A program made the translations under genes and the position numbers. The notes beneath the pieces were generated by a model that saw only the letters and a program-made list of their open reading frames with translations, had not been told where the DNA came from and ran no database searches. Below, piece after piece: positions 15,663 to 24,995 of a DNA stretch of 64,000 nucleotides (position 1 is the stretch's first letter; every line of letters begins with the position of its first letter). The stretch lies in NCBI RefSeq assembly GCF_014217545.1, contig NZ_CP043178.1:1984001-2048000 (forward strand). The letters are read 5' to 3'. Source of the stretch: Pseudarthrobacter sp. NBSH8 (lineage in GTDB: Bacteria > Actinomycetota > Actinomycetes > Actinomycetales > Micrococcaceae).

Positions 15663-16187
15663 CTACCGCCAGTTGGTAGAAAGTACGACGACGGCACTCA
15701 CCGTGCCATCGTCGTCGTGCGTCAGTGCCGCGCCGGCCGCGGTAAGGAGCCGCTGGGCGCCTATGTTGCCTGCCGTGGTGTGGGCCACCACCTGGTGCAG
15801 TCCGGTGCGTCGGGCTTCCGCCAATACCAGCCTCAGCGCGGCTCCACCAATACCGCGGCCACGGTAATTGCGGCCCAGCCAGATGCCTGTCTCAGCAGTT
15901 CCGGGTTGCGCCGTTCCGTCGTCAATCCCTTTGAGCCTGACCGAACCGGCCGGGCTGCCGTCGCAGAGCACCGCCCAGCTCTTTTCCGAGACCGGTCCGT
16001 CCAGGCCCGCGGCCGCAGACCGGTGGTAGGCGCCGAACCAGTCGATGCGTTCCGCGTTCCAGCCCGTCCCGTTGCCAAGTGGCGGCGTGACGTCATCCGC
16101 GGACGCGTCCCGCTGCGCCAGTTCCAGCAGCCGCTCCTGCATGGGTTCGTCGACGTCTGCCAGCCGGACCTCAGGGGAGCGGGACAT
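15663..16187 (-). CDS. GNAT family N-acetyltransferase
   Basis: A 174-residue single-domain GNAT. The acetyl-CoA-binding motif is GRNYRGRGIGGAALRLVL (about residues 106-123), followed by TTAGNIGAQRLLTAAGA, as in RimJ/RimL-like enzymes. Substrate unknown. The start ATG at 16187 lies inside the end of the upstream YigZ-like gene (17-base overlap), so the two are co-transcribed on the minus strand. Confidence 0.85.
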   Translation of the reverse strand: MSRSPEVRLADVDEPMQERLLELAQRDASADDVTPPLGNGTGWNAERIDWFGAYHRSAAAGLDGPVSEKSWAVLCDGSPAGSVRLKGIDDGTAQPGTAETGIWLGRNYRGRGIGGAALRLVLAEARRTGLHQVVAHTTAGNIGAQRLLTAAGAALTHDDDGTVSAVVVLSTNWR

Positions 16188-16860
16188 CGATCCACTCCGT
16201 TCCGGCCGGTGTGAGCCCGGTTCTCCCGGCGGTAAGCGACAGCACGCGTTCGGTGGCCGCAGTGATTTGGTCAGCTTCGTCGGGCACCGCCAGGCGCAGG
16301 ATCGTCTCCTGCGCTCCGTAGCTGGTTTCCGCCATCACAAACCCGGCCGCCCGAAGATCGTTCTCCAGCCGTCCAGCAGCGGCATGCGGCACCGCCGCCG
16401 AGCAGATCCTCAGCCGGCTCCGCCGGACCAGGGGTGCGCGTTCCAGGGCGGCGGACACCGATTCCGAATAGGCGCGGACCAGTCCGCCGGCGCCCAGCAG
16501 GATGCCGCCGAAATAGCGTACGACGACGGCACTCACGTCGCTGAGGTCCGTCACCCCCGGTGCTGTTTCTCTTTTGACGATGGCCTCCAGCATCGGGATG
16601 CCTGCGGTACCGGAGGGCTCGCCGTCGTCACTGGAACGCTGGATGTCCCGGTCCGGTCCCAGGACGAACGCGGAGCAGTGGTGGCGGGCGTCGTGGAACT
16701 CGCGGCGCAGGCCAGCCACCAGGTCCCGCGCAGTGTCCTCATTGTCGGCGCGGCCCAGCACGGTAATGAACCTGGAGCGCTTGATCTCGATCTCGTGCCG
16801 GAAGCCGCGACCCAAGGCGAGCGTGGTGTAGGCGGTGGTCCGGCTGTCTTGCTCTTGCAC
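16171..16860 (-). CDS. YigZ/IMPACT family protein
   Basis: A 229-residue protein of the YigZ/IMPACT family. The N-terminal UPF0029 domain (about 20-130) contains EIEIKRSRFI, HHCSAFVLG, SDDGEPSGTAGIPML and VVRYFGGILLGAGGLVRAYS, all strongly conserved. The C-terminal ferredoxin-like DUF1949 domain (about 145-215) follows. The human relative IMPACT modulates GCN2 signalling; the bacterial role is unclear, possibly nucleic-acid binding. The GTG at 16860 has no ribosome-binding site but a TAGACT six bases upstream, so it is probably leaderless. It is divergent from coaE. Confidence 0.92.
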   Translation of the reverse strand: MQEQDSRTTAYTTLALGRGFRHEIEIKRSRFITVLGRADNEDTARDLVAGLRREFHDARHHCSAFVLGPDRDIQRSSDDGEPSGTAGIPMLEAIVKRETAPGVTDLSDVSAVVVRYFGGILLGAGGLVRAYSESVSAALERAPLVRRSRLRICSAAVPHAAAGRLENDLRAAGFVMAETSYGAQETILRLAVPDEADQITAATERVLSLTAGRTGLTPAGTEWIDVPLP

Positions 16861-16866
16861 CGCCCA

Positions 16867-16872
16867 AGTCTA
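16867..16872 (-). promoter_or_regulatory. Candidate leaderless -10 (TAGACT) of the YigZ-family gene
   Basis: TAGACT on the minus strand spans -12 to -7 from the GTG at 16860. No Shine-Dalgarno sequence is present. Confidence 0.5.
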
Positions 16873-16906
16873 GTGCGGGCAGCGAATTCAGGGAGGCGGT
16901 GGGGAT

Positions 16907-16912
16907 TAGGGT
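16907..16912 (+). promoter_or_regulatory. Candidate leaderless -10 (TAGGGT) of coaE
   Basis: TAGGGT spans -12 to -7 from the ATG at 16919. Only 58 bases separate coaE from the divergent YigZ-family gene, which has the same arrangement. Confidence 0.45.
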
Positions 16913-16918
16913 GGTGGG

Positions 16919-18133
16919 ATGCTCAAGATTGGTTTGACGGGCGGCATCGCCTCAGGGAAGTCAGTGGTCGCCTCACGCCTCGCCGAGCTCGGTGCCGTGC
17001 TGGTGGACGCGGATGCGCTGGCCCGGAACGTGGTTGAGCCGGGAATGCCGGGGCTGGCCCGTGTGGTGGAAGCCTTTGGACCGGAAATGCTCGACGCCGG
17101 GGGCCGGCTGGATCGGGACAGGCTCGGTTCCGTGGTGTTCGGCAACCCCTCGCAGCTGGCCGTGCTGAACGCCATCGTCCACCCGCTGGTCCGGGCCGCG
17201 GCGGCGGGCATCACCGCCACAGCCCCGGCCGGCGCCATTGTGGTCCAGGACATTCCACTGCTGGTGGAGACGGGCCAGGGCAGCGGCTTCCATCTGGTCC
17301 TTGTGGTGGACGCACCCGATGATGTCAGGATCGGACGGATGATCGAACACCGAGGCATGACGGCCGAGGACGCACGGTCGCGGATGGCGGCCCAGGCCTC
17401 GCGTGAGGCACGGCTAGCTGTTGCTGACGTGGTCCTTGACAACTCCGGATCGCTGGCTGACGTGACCGCAGAGGTGGACCGGCTGTGGACAGAGCGGCTG
17501 GTCCCGTTTGCGGATAATATCCACCGCGGGGCCAGGGCGGCCAGGACCGGAACCGCAGTATTGTCTGCTCCGCAGGAGGATTGGCCGGCCCAAGCTGCAC
17601 GGCTGGGATCCCGGGTCACCTCCGCGGCACCGGATGACATTCTGGCGGTGGACCATATTGGCTCCACGGCCGTGCCGGGCCTGGCAGCCAAGGACGTGAT
17701 CGACCTCCAGGTCACGGTGCCGGATCTCAACGCCGCGGACCGGATCGCGCCGCTGCTGGCCGCCGCGGGGTTCCCAGCCGTGCCGGGGGCCGGATTCGAC
17801 ACACCAAAACCGGCCGATCCGGAGCCGGAGCGCTGGCAGAAACGTTTTCATGCGAGCGCGGACCCCGGCCGGGCCGTGAACCTGCACGTCCGGGCAGCCG
17901 GCTCGCCCGGGTGGCGGTACGCGCTGCTCTTCCGCGACTGGCTCAGGAGCGATCCGGAGGCCGTCAGCCTTTACGGGGACCACAAGCGCGCCTTGGCCGA
18001 ACTGTTTGCGGATACCAACGGGACGCGGGCTTACGCGGAGGCGAAGGAACCGTGGTTCACGGACGAAGCGTGGCCGCGCATGGCGGGCTGGGCTGCACGC
18101 ACAGGCTGGGCGCCGCCGTCGTACTTCCCCTGA
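16919..18133 (+). CDS. coaE: Dephospho-CoA kinase fused to a GrpB/UPF0157 domain
   Basis: A 404-residue two-domain protein. Residues 1-200 are dephospho-CoA kinase, the last step of coenzyme A synthesis, with P-loop GLTGGIASGKS (5-15), the dephospho-CoA region VDADALARNVVEPG, and QDIPLLVETG. Residues about 210-400 form a GrpB/UPF0157 nucleotidyltransferase-like domain with HIGSTAVPGLAAKDVIDLQV. Such fusions are common in actinobacterial CoaE; the role of the second domain is unknown. The gene is probably leaderless. UvrB follows 80 bases downstream from its own promoter. Confidence 0.95.
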   Translation: MLKIGLTGGIASGKSVVASRLAELGAVLVDADALARNVVEPGMPGLARVVEAFGPEMLDAGGRLDRDRLGSVVFGNPSQLAVLNAIVHPLVRAAAAGITATAPAGAIVVQDIPLLVETGQGSGFHLVLVVDAPDDVRIGRMIEHRGMTAEDARSRMAAQASREARLAVADVVLDNSGSLADVTAEVDRLWTERLVPFADNIHRGARAARTGTAVLSAPQEDWPAQAARLGSRVTSAAPDDILAVDHIGSTAVPGLAAKDVIDLQVTVPDLNAADRIAPLLAAAGFPAVPGAGFDTPKPADPEPERWQKRFHASADPGRAVNLHVRAAGSPGWRYALLFRDWLRSDPEAVSLYGDHKRALAELFADTNGTRAYAEAKEPWFTDEAWPRMAGWAARTGWAPPSYFP

Positions 18134-18201
18134 ACTCCTTGCCCCTGAGGCGGTTTGTTCGCCGGCAACTGATCCGGACTTTCGCTGTCGGTCCCCGGTT
18201 G

Positions 18202-18207
18202 TAGATT
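18202..18207 (+). promoter_or_regulatory. Candidate leaderless -10 (TAGATT) of uvrB
   Basis: TAGATT spans -12 to -7 from the uvrB ATG. No Shine-Dalgarno sequence precedes the start. I found no LexA palindrome in this interval. Confidence 0.55.
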
Positions 18208-18213
18208 AGATGC

Positions 18214-20313
18214 ATGAGCCTTGCCCAGGAGATCAACCGCGTTGTCGCGCCGTTTGAAGTCATCAGCGAGTTCCAGCCGGCAGGTGATCAGCCTGCTGCG
18301 ATCACCGAACTGACGGAGCGGATCAGGAACGGCGAAAAGGACGTAGTCCTGCTGGGAGCCACCGGTACCGGTAAGAGCGCCACCACGGCCTGGCTGATCG
18401 AACAGGTCCAGCGGCCCACCTTGGTCATGGTGCAGAACAAGACCCTGGCCGCCCAGCTCGCCAACGAATTCCGGGAACTGCTGCCCAACAACGCGGTGGA
18501 GTACTTTGTTTCCTACTACGACTACTACCAGCCCGAGGCGTACGTAGCGCAGACGGACACCTTTATTGAGAAGGACTCCTCGGTCAACGAAGAAGTGGAA
18601 CGGCTCCGCCACTCCGCGACCAACGCCCTGCTAACCCGCCGCGACGTCATTGTGGTCGCCACGGTGTCCTGCATCTACGGCCTGGGCACGCCGGAAGAGT
18701 ACATTGCCGGCATGGTCACGCTCCGCAAGGGGGCACAGATGAACCGCGACGACCTGCTCCGGAAATTCGTCTCCATGCAGTACGCGCGCAACGACATGGA
18801 CTTCCACCGCGGCACCTTCCGGGTCCGGGGCGACACCGTGGAAATCATCCCGATGTACGAGGAACTGGCCATCCGGATCGAATTCTTCGGGGACGAGATT
18901 GAGAACATCCACACCCTCCATCCGCTGACCGGCGAACTGATCCGGGACGAAGAGGAAATGTACGTCTTCCCGGCCTCGCACTACGTGGCCGGGCCCGAGC
19001 GGATGGGCCGGGCCATCAAGCGGATCGAGGACGAGCTCGCCGAACGCCTTGCCGTCCTGGAAGGCCAGAACAAGCTGGTGGAAGCCCAACGGCTCCGCAT
19101 GCGCACCACCTACGACCTCGAAATGATGCAGCAGATGGGCTTCTGCAACGGCATCGAAAACTACTCATCACACATTGACGGACGCGCCCGCGGGACTGCT
19201 CCGCACTGCCTCATCGACTACTTCCCGGACGACTTCCTGCTGGTGATCGACGAATCCCACGTCACCGTACCGCAGATCGGCGCCATGTACGAGGGCGATA
19301 TGTCCCGCAAACGGAACCTCGTGGACTTCGGTTTCCGCTTGCCGTCAGCCATGGACAACCGCCCGCTCAAGTGGGACGAATTCCTGCAGCGCGTGGGCCA
19401 GACCGTCTATCTGTCGGCCACCCCCGGCAAGTACGAACTGGGCAAGGCCGACGGCTTTGTGCAGCAGATCATCCGGCCCACCGGACTGATCGACCCCGAG
19501 GTGGTGGTCAAGCCCACCAAGGGCCAGATCGATGACCTCCTCGGCGAGATCAAGACCCGCACAGCAAAGAACGAACGCGTCCTGGTCACCACGCTCACCA
19601 AACGGATGGCGGAGGACCTCACCGACTACCTGCTGGGCCACGGCATCAAGGTCGAATACCTCCACTCGGACGTAGACACCTTGCGACGGGTTGAGCTGCT
19701 CCGGGAACTCCGGATGGGTGTCTTCGACGTCCTGGTGGGAATTAACCTGCTCCGCGAAGGCCTGGACCTGCCCGAGGTATCCCTCGTGAGCATCCTGGAC
19801 GCGGACAAGGAAGGCTTCCTGCGCTCGGCAACTTCGCTGATCCAGACCATCGGCCGCGCCGCCCGCAACGTCTCCGGCGAGGTCCACATGTACGCGGACC
19901 GCATCACCGACTCCATGGCCAAGGCTATCGATGAAACCAACCGGCGCCGCGCCATCCAGGTGGCCTACAACACCGAACGGGGCATCGATCCGCAGCCGCT
20001 GCGGAAGAAGATTGCCGACATCACCGACCAGCTGGCCAAGGAAGACGCCGACACCCAGGAACTGCTCAACAACAACCGGCTGGCTAAGGGCGCCAAACGT
20101 GGCAAGTCCGCAGCAAAGGGCGCGGCACAGGTCCGCAAAGACGGCCTCGCCGCGGCACCGGCCGAAGACCTTGTGGGCCTCATCGAACAGCTGACCGAAC
20201 AGATGCACGGCGCTGCCGCCGAGCTCCAGTTCGAGTTGGCCGCGCGGATCCGGGACGAGGTCAGTGACCTCAAGAAAGAGCTCCGCCAGATGCAGGCGGC
20301 CGGCCACGCCTAG
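18214..20313 (+). CDS. uvrB: Excinuclease ABC subunit B
   Basis: A 699-residue UvrB, the helicase-like damage-verification subunit of nucleotide excision repair. It has P-loop [11 protein letters not shown] (48-58), the beta-hairpin region [20 protein letters not shown] (about 94-113), the Walker B-type IDESHV motif, [20 protein letters not shown] and QTIGRAARN of the helicase domain, and a C-terminal UVR motif (about 660-692) that contacts UvrC. UvrA and UvrC are encoded at 33.9 and 38.3 kb. No ribosome-binding site is present; transcription probably starts at the ATG. Confidence 0.98.
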   Translation: MSLAQEINRVVAPFEVISEFQPAGDQPAAITELTERIRNGEKDVVLLGATGTGKSATTAWLIEQVQRPTLVMVQNKTLAAQLANEFRELLPNNAVEYFVSYYDYYQPEAYVAQTDTFIEKDSSVNEEVERLRHSATNALLTRRDVIVVATVSCIYGLGTPEEYIAGMVTLRKGAQMNRDDLLRKFVSMQYARNDMDFHRGTFRVRGDTVEIIPMYEELAIRIEFFGDEIENIHTLHPLTGELIRDEEEMYVFPASHYVAGPERMGRAIKRIEDELAERLAVLEGQNKLVEAQRLRMRTTYDLEMMQQMGFCNGIENYSSHIDGRARGTAPHCLIDYFPDDFLLVIDESHVTVPQIGAMYEGDMSRKRNLVDFGFRLPSAMDNRPLKWDEFLQRVGQTVYLSATPGKYELGKADGFVQQIIRPTGLIDPEVVVKPTKGQIDDLLGEIKTRTAKNERVLVTTLTKRMAEDLTDYLLGHGIKVEYLHSDVDTLRRVELLRELRMGVFDVLVGINLLREGLDLPEVSLVSILDADKEGFLRSATSLIQTIGRAARNVSGEVHMYADRITDSMAKAIDETNRRRAIQVAYNTERGIDPQPLRKKIADITDQLAKEDADTQELLNNNRLAKGAKRGKSAAKGAAQVRKDGLAAAPAEDLVGLIEQLTEQMHGAAAELQFELAARIRDEVSDLKKELRQMQAAGHA

Positions 20314-20393
20314 GACACACCCGGGCGACGGCGGCACACAGCGTTCGGGGCATGGTCCAGCAGGCGGGAACGCCTGCTGTAGAGTTAACGTCA

Positions 20394-20512
20394 CGTAGGG
20401 GAGTATCCCGAGCGCTACGATCGTCAACACGTTAGGCACAGTTGCCTGGCCGGGCGTAGCGGGCCGCCATTTCAGCACAAAGTGCACAAGCTGGCCGGAG
20501 AGACTTACTCCA
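20394..20512 (+). ncRNA. yybP-ykoY manganese riboswitch upstream of the TerC gene
   Basis: The leader carries conserved yybP-ykoY elements: GGGGAGTA (20398-20405) and CGATCGTCAACACGTT (20418-20433), followed by a long pairing region ending in GGCCGGAGAGACTTACTCC (about 20493-20511). This class senses Mn2+ and commonly controls TerC/Alx, MntP or P-type ATPase genes; here a TerC gene starts 29 bases downstream. Its AAAGG ribosome-binding site lies just after the element, which suggests control of translation. Boundaries are approximate, as I could not fold the RNA. Confidence 0.8.
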
Positions 20513-20540
20513 ATTCTCTGTACCCTGCGAAAGGCTACCC

Positions 20541-21569
20541 GTGCCCGAACTACCCTTATGGTTTGAGGTCGGCTCACTTGTCGTCCTCGGCCTGATCCTC
20601 CTCATTGACCTTCTGCTGGTCGTCCGGCGTCCCCATGAACCTTCCATGAAGGAAGCCGGCCTGTGGGTTGCGTTCTACGTCTCCCTTGCCCTACTGTTCG
20701 CCGGGGCCATGTTCTTCTTTACCGGTGCCGAATTCGGCGGCCAGTTCGTGGCCGGCTGGGTCACCGAATACAGCCTCAGCATCGACAACCTGTTTGTCTT
20801 CATCATCATCATGGCCCGCTTCTCCGTGCCTCGTAAGTACCAGCAGGAAGTCCTGATGGTGGGCATCATCATCGCCCTGATCCTGCGCGGTATCTTCATC
20901 CTCCTCGGCGCCATCGTGATTGAGCAGTTCAGCTGGGTCTTCTACATCTTCGGCGCGTTCCTGCTCTGGACCGCCTGGAAGCAGGCCCAGGATGAAGGCG
21001 AAGACGAAGAGGACAAAGAAAATCCGCTCATCGCCCGGATCCGCAAGGTCATCCCCATGTCGGAGAAGTTCGACGGCGGCAAGCTGCGCACCACGGTGGA
21101 CGGCAAGAAGGTCTTCACGCCCATGCTGGTGGTGTTCGTAACTATTGGCCTGACCGACCTCCTCTTCGCGGTGGACTCGATTCCCGCGATCTTCGGCCTG
21201 ACGCAGAGCCCGTTCATCGTCTTCACCGCCAACCTGTTCGCGCTGATGGGTTTGCGCCAGCTGTACTTCCTGCTGGGTGGGCTGATGAACCGTCTGATCT
21301 ACCTGAAGCACGCGCTGTCCTTCATCCTGGCGTTCATTGGCGTGAAGCTGGTGCTCCACGCCATGCACGTGAACGAACTGCCGTTCATCAACGGCGGGCA
21401 CCACATCGAATGGGCCCCGGAGATTCCGACCTTCGTTTCCCTGGCCGTCATTGTGGGCACCATCATCGTTGCCGTGATTGCCAGCCTTGCGAGCTCCAAG
21501 GCAAAGACCTCCCACTTGGACCCCCGCCTCGAGGAAGACGCCAAGAAGAGCCTCAGCGAAAAAGAGTAG
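20541..21569 (+). CDS. TerC family membrane protein (Alx-like, likely manganese exporter)
   Basis: A 342-residue integral membrane protein of the TerC family with about eight or nine transmembrane helices. The two metal-site repeats are visible: EYSLSIDNLFVFIIIMARF (about 76-94) and LTDLLFAVDSIPAIFGLT (about 206-223). A cytoplasmic charged loop (EGEDEEDKENP) lies between. Alx/TerC proteins move or buffer Mn2+, and the manganese riboswitch upstream supports that role; the older tellurium-resistance label is less likely. GTG start at 20541 behind AAAGG. A strong hairpin follows the gene. Confidence 0.9.
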   Translation: MPELPLWFEVGSLVVLGLILLIDLLLVVRRPHEPSMKEAGLWVAFYVSLALLFAGAMFFFTGAEFGGQFVAGWVTEYSLSIDNLFVFIIIMARFSVPRKYQQEVLMVGIIIALILRGIFILLGAIVIEQFSWVFYIFGAFLLWTAWKQAQDEGEDEEDKENPLIARIRKVIPMSEKFDGGKLRTTVDGKKVFTPMLVVFVTIGLTDLLFAVDSIPAIFGLTQSPFIVFTANLFALMGLRQLYFLLGGLMNRLIYLKHALSFILAFIGVKLVLHAMHVNELPFINGGHHIEWAPEIPTFVSLAVIVGTIIVAVIASLASSKAKTSHLDPRLEEDAKKSLSEKE

Positions 21570-21605
21570 GCTGTCCGCCCCTTTGGTCAACGCAATACCG
21601 CATTC

Positions 21606-21642
21606 CCACTGATCCCGGACGCACCGCGGCCGGGATCAGTGG
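21606..21642 (+). terminator. Terminator hairpin after the TerC gene
   Basis: A perfect 13-base-pair stem: CCACTGATCCCGG (21606-21618) with CCGGGATCAGTGG (21630-21642), 11-base loop, followed by CTTAACC with little T-run. Confidence 0.7.
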
Positions 21643-21680
21643 CTTAACCTGCCCCCCTGTAGGACCTGGCCGCCGAGGAC

Positions 21681-21686
21681 TATGCT
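21681..21686 (+). promoter_or_regulatory. Candidate leaderless -10 (TATGCT) of the MFS gene
   Basis: TATGCT spans -12 to -7 from the ATG at 21693. The only purine-rich stretch upstream (GGAG) is too close to the ATG to serve as a ribosome-binding site. Confidence 0.45.
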
Positions 21687-21692
21687 CGGAGC

Positions 21693-23108
21693 ATGGCCCG
21701 CATTCTGATGACGGAAAACGGAGTGCGCCAGGTGCAACGGCGCACCGTGGTGCTGCTGAGCGCGGCCCAGGTTTTCGGCGGCATCGGCACCGGAGCCACG
21801 GTTTCCATCGGTTCCATCCTGGCCGTGGAACTTTCAGGTTCCAGCGTGTGGGCAGGTGCCGTGGCAACGGTTATGACCTTGGGAGCCGCGCTGACTGCCC
21901 TGCCCCTGGCTTCGCTGGCGGACCGGCGGGGCCGCCGGGCCGGGCAGGTCACGGGGCTATCCGCTGCTCTGGCCGGCACTGTGCTGATAGTGCTCTCCAT
22001 CGTGTCCGGCTTGTTCGTCCTGCTGGTGCTGGGGGCCGTGGGCATCGGGGTGGGCACCGCGGCGAGCCTGCAGGCACGCTTCGCCGCCGTCGACCTTGCG
22101 GATGCTGAACACCGCGGCAGGGCGCTGTCAGCTGTTGTGTGGGCTGTGACGGTGGGCGCCGTTGCCGGCCCCAACCTCATCCAGCCCGGCACCGTTGTGG
22201 GTCTGGCCCTCGGACTGCCGCCCGTCGCCGGACCGTTCGTGATCTCCGCAGCCGGACTCCTGCTGGCGATCGTGCTGCTCTTCGCCGGACTCAGGCCCGA
22301 CCCGCTTCTGCTCGCCCGCGAAATCGCTGCCCAGGAGACAGCCGACCACACAGCTGGCGGGAAGACCCCGGGCAAGCCACCAACTCCGGCCAACCAGCGA
22401 GGCGCCACCGCGCGCACCGCAGGCGGGGGATCGCTCGTCCGCGGGCTACGTGCCATCCGGCAGTCCAGGGCTTCCTGGCTGGCGCTTGCCGCCGTCGTCG
22501 GAGCCCACGCCGTGATGGTGGGCGTAATGTCCATGACCCCGCTGCATTTGCAGGAACTTGTGGCCGGGCCGGGTTCCTCCCATGCCGGCCACGCTTCGTC
22601 CGGCGATGTCCTGGTAATCATCGGCTTCACCATCTCGCTGCATATCGCCGGCATGTTCGCGTTGTCGCCGGTCATGGGTTGGCTGACGGACAAGGCAGGC
22701 AGGACAGAGACCATCATAATCGGCTTCACCACGCTCATCGCGGCCGTCGCCGTCGCCGGATTCGGCCAGACATCAACCGTGGCGGTGGCCGTGGGACTTG
22801 TCCTGCTGGGCATGGGCTGGTCTGCAGCCACCATATCCGGCTCCACGCTGCTGGCCGAGAGCGTCCCCCAGGAGTCCCGTGTGGTGGTCCAAGGTGTATC
22901 GGACATGCTGATGGGCGCCGCCGGCGCCGTGGGCGGGGCTACCTCCGGCCTGATCCTTAGTTGGGCCGGCTACCTGGGACTGAACATGGCGGGCGGCCTG
23001 GTGGGGGCTGCAGTCCTGACCGCCGCCGTCGTTGTCCTTGTGGCGCGTCGCCGCAGCCCCACCGCCGGCACTACCACTGGTTCAGCGGCCGGCTCTGCTG
23101 CCCGCTGA
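21693..23108 (+). CDS. MFS transporter
   Basis: A 471-residue major facilitator protein with about 12 hydrophobic helices. The loop 2-3 signature is LASLADRRGRRAGQ (about 73-86), and the second half has the matching GWLTDKAGRTETIIIG. A long hydrophilic central loop (about 205-250) separates the halves. Substrate unknown; the layout fits a drug or small-metabolite efflux pump. It ends by overlapping the convergent hydrolase gene by 27 bases. Confidence 0.85.
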   Translation: MARILMTENGVRQVQRRTVVLLSAAQVFGGIGTGATVSIGSILAVELSGSSVWAGAVATVMTLGAALTALPLASLADRRGRRAGQVTGLSAALAGTVLIVLSIVSGLFVLLVLGAVGIGVGTAASLQARFAAVDLADAEHRGRALSAVVWAVTVGAVAGPNLIQPGTVVGLALGLPPVAGPFVISAAGLLLAIVLLFAGLRPDPLLLAREIAAQETADHTAGGKTPGKPPTPANQRGATARTAGGGSLVRGLRAIRQSRASWLALAAVVGAHAVMVGVMSMTPLHLQELVAGPGSSHAGHASSGDVLVIIGFTISLHIAGMFALSPVMGWLTDKAGRTETIIIGFTTLIAAVAVAGFGQTSTVAVAVGLVLLGMGWSAATISGSTLLAESVPQESRVVVQGVSDMLMGAAGAVGGATSGLILSWAGYLGLNMAGGLVGAAVLTAAVVVLVARRRSPTAGTTTGSAAGSAAR

Positions 23109-24473
23109 GCCGGCCGCAGAGCGCACCATACCCAGCAGGCGACCGAAAATGGCCTCGCCGTCGTCGGCTATGCCGTCATGGTGGAAGTCGGCTGTCTCCC
23201 ACACCTGGAGTCCGCGCACGGCAGCCGCCGTTTCCAGAGACAGATCGCGGTCCACGTAGATGTCGTCCCGGTAAACCGCGGCGGCTGCCGGCACGCCGTT
23301 CGCGGCCAGCTGTGTGTGGTCATACAACGGCTTCCAGTCCGTCTTGGCAGCCAGCAGCTGGGCCACCTGCCGCAGCGGCACCAAGGCGGCATCCTGTTCG
23401 AAATACCACGGGTACACCATTTCACCGGTCAGCAGCAACGGCTCCGCATCCGGGCGGAATGCAGGATTTTCCTGCAGCACCCGCCAGGCAGCCCAGTCGG
23501 TCGCCTGCCCCTGACCGTAGATGGACTCATGCAGCAGGGCATAGAGCGGGTTGGCCAGGCGGGACACGATGCCCTGGACCTGCTCGAGGAAGGCATCGGA
23601 GAGTCTGTTCCCGTGCGGCGTCCCGGTGAATGCGTCCTCCAGCAGGTAGTGCAGGCCGTCTACCCGCGTGTTTCCACCCAGGAAGGAGCCCACCATCTGG
23701 AACCGTTCCGGCGTGAGCCGGTGGCCGTCGGGAAGGAACTCCTCGGTCTGCGAAAGATGCGCTGCGATTGCATTCACAGTCCGGCGGTCCTCCGGATACC
23801 AGCTGAAGTATTCAGTGTTGCGTGCCGCAACCCGCGCGAACGTGGCGCGGTAGACGTTGTCGGCGTGCCCGGTGAGCGGCGCCAGCCCGCCAGTGATGAG
23901 GGCTTCCTTTAGCCCGTCCGGTGCAAAGGACAGGTACGTCAGCGCGCAGAATCCGCCGTAGCTTTGGCCGTAGATGCTCCAGGGGCCGGAGCCCAGCGCC
24001 GTCCGGATGAGCTCCGCGTCGGCCACGATGGAATCCGCGCGGAAATGCTCAAGGTACGCAGCCTGTGCCTCGGCCGCTCCACGCTCGGGCAGCGTGTTCC
24101 GGTCGAGGGGAGTCGAAAGCCCGGTGCCGCGCTGGTCCAGCATCAGGATTCGGAAGTCCCGGGCTGCCGCCTTGCTCCAGCCGCTCAGCGAAGCCAGCCG
24201 GTTGCCGCGGCCGCCCGGGCCGCCCTGGAGGAACAGCAGCCAGGGAAGCGCTTCGGCTTCAGCCTGGGTGTGGGCCGACGAGACGTACTCACGGGCGAAA
24301 ACGGTGATTGTCTCTCCGGCGCCGTCGCCGCTCTCCGGCGCGAAGTGGTCCAGGGGAACGGTGAAGTAGTGCTCGGCCGTGCGCATGCCCCGGAATTCGT
24401 GCCGGGCCTTCACAAAATGCGGGACGGGGGTCCGCGTCTGAGGGGTTCGGACGGAAGCGTCGCGCTCAGCCAC
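23082..24473 (-). CDS. Proline iminopeptidase-like alpha/beta hydrolase
   Basis: A 463-residue alpha/beta hydrolase of the prolyl aminopeptidase group (S33). The oxyanion segment FLQGGPGGRG (81-90), DQRGTGLSTPLD (113-124) and nucleophile elbow YGQSYGG (168-174, Ser171) are intact; the late HHDG segment carries the catalytic His. It probably releases N-terminal Pro or other residues from peptides. The start is uncertain: GTG at 24473 overlaps the end of the GNAT gene, while a frame ATG near residue 30 is also possible. Co-transcribed with the GNAT gene upstream. Confidence 0.85.
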   Translation of the reverse strand: MAERDASVRTPQTRTPVPHFVKARHEFRGMRTAEHYFTVPLDHFAPESGDGAGETITVFAREYVSSAHTQAEAEALPWLLFLQGGPGGRGNRLASLSGWSKAAARDFRILMLDQRGTGLSTPLDRNTLPERGAAEAQAAYLEHFRADSIVADAELIRTALGSGPWSIYGQSYGGFCALTYLSFAPDGLKEALITGGLAPLTGHADNVYRATFARVAARNTEYFSWYPEDRRTVNAIAAHLSQTEEFLPDGHRLTPERFQMVGSFLGGNTRVDGLHYLLEDAFTGTPHGNRLSDAFLEQVQGIVSRLANPLYALLHESIYGQGQATDWAAWRVLQENPAFRPDAEPLLLTGEMVYPWYFEQDAALVPLRQVAQLLAAKTDWKPLYDHTQLAANGVPAAAAVYRDDIYVDRDLSLETAAAVRGLQVWETADFHHDGIADDGEAIFGRLLGMVRSAAGSAGSRAGR

Positions 24474-24966
24474 GGACGGACGCTGCCGTCCTGGTGCCAA
24501 AGCTCTCCAGAGCGTCGCCCGTCAGCCGGAACGTGGACCAGCCATCCAGGGGACGGGCGCCGAGGCTGCGGTAAAAGTTGATGGACGGCTCGTTCCAGTC
24601 CAGGACGCTCCACTCCACCCGGGCGTAACCGTTCTCGACGGCGGTGGCAGCCAGATGCTTCAGCAGCGCCTTGCCGTGCCCCTCGCCGCGTGCGTCCGGG
24701 CTGACGTAGAGGTCTTCCAGGTAGATCCCATGGACGCCTTCCCACGTGGAGTAGTTCAGGAACCAGAGGGCGAACCCCTGGACCTCGCCCGCGCTGTTCT
24801 CGGCCATCGTGGCAAACACGCGCGGGTTCCCGCCGAACAGGACCTCGGCCAGCATTTCTGGGGTGTTGCGGACCGCGTCCGGTTCCTTCTCGTAGATGGC
24901 CAGTTCGTGGATCATCTGCAGGATGGCGGGGACGTCTTGCCGGGTGGCGGGGCGGATTACACTCAT
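24466..24966 (-). CDS. GNAT N-acetyltransferase, diamine/spermidine acetyltransferase-like
   Basis: A 166-residue GNAT resembling SSAT-type enzymes: MSVIRPATRQDVPAILQMI, LAIYEKEPDAV near residue 23, GIYLEDLYVSPDARGEGHGK (about 80-99, with the acetyl-CoA loop) and VLDWNEPSINFYRSLGA. Related enzymes acetylate polyamines or amino groups of thialysine. The ATG at 24966 has TAAACT six bases upstream and no ribosome-binding site, so the transcript is probably leaderless. It overlaps the next gene by eight bases. Confidence 0.88.
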   Translation of the reverse strand: MSVIRPATRQDVPAILQMIHELAIYEKEPDAVRNTPEMLAEVLFGGNPRVFATMAENSAGEVQGFALWFLNYSTWEGVHGIYLEDLYVSPDARGEGHGKALLKHLAATAVENGYARVEWSVLDWNEPSINFYRSLGARPLDGWSTFRLTGDALESFGTRTAASVRG

Positions 24967-24972
24967 GGCCCG

Positions 24973-24978
24973 AGTTTA
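24973..24978 (-). promoter_or_regulatory. Candidate leaderless -10 (TAAACT) of the GNAT gene
   Basis: TAAACT on the minus strand spans -12 to -7 from the ATG at 24966, with no Shine-Dalgarno sequence. Confidence 0.5.
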
Positions 24979-24995
24979 CTAGGGGGCCGTGATCC

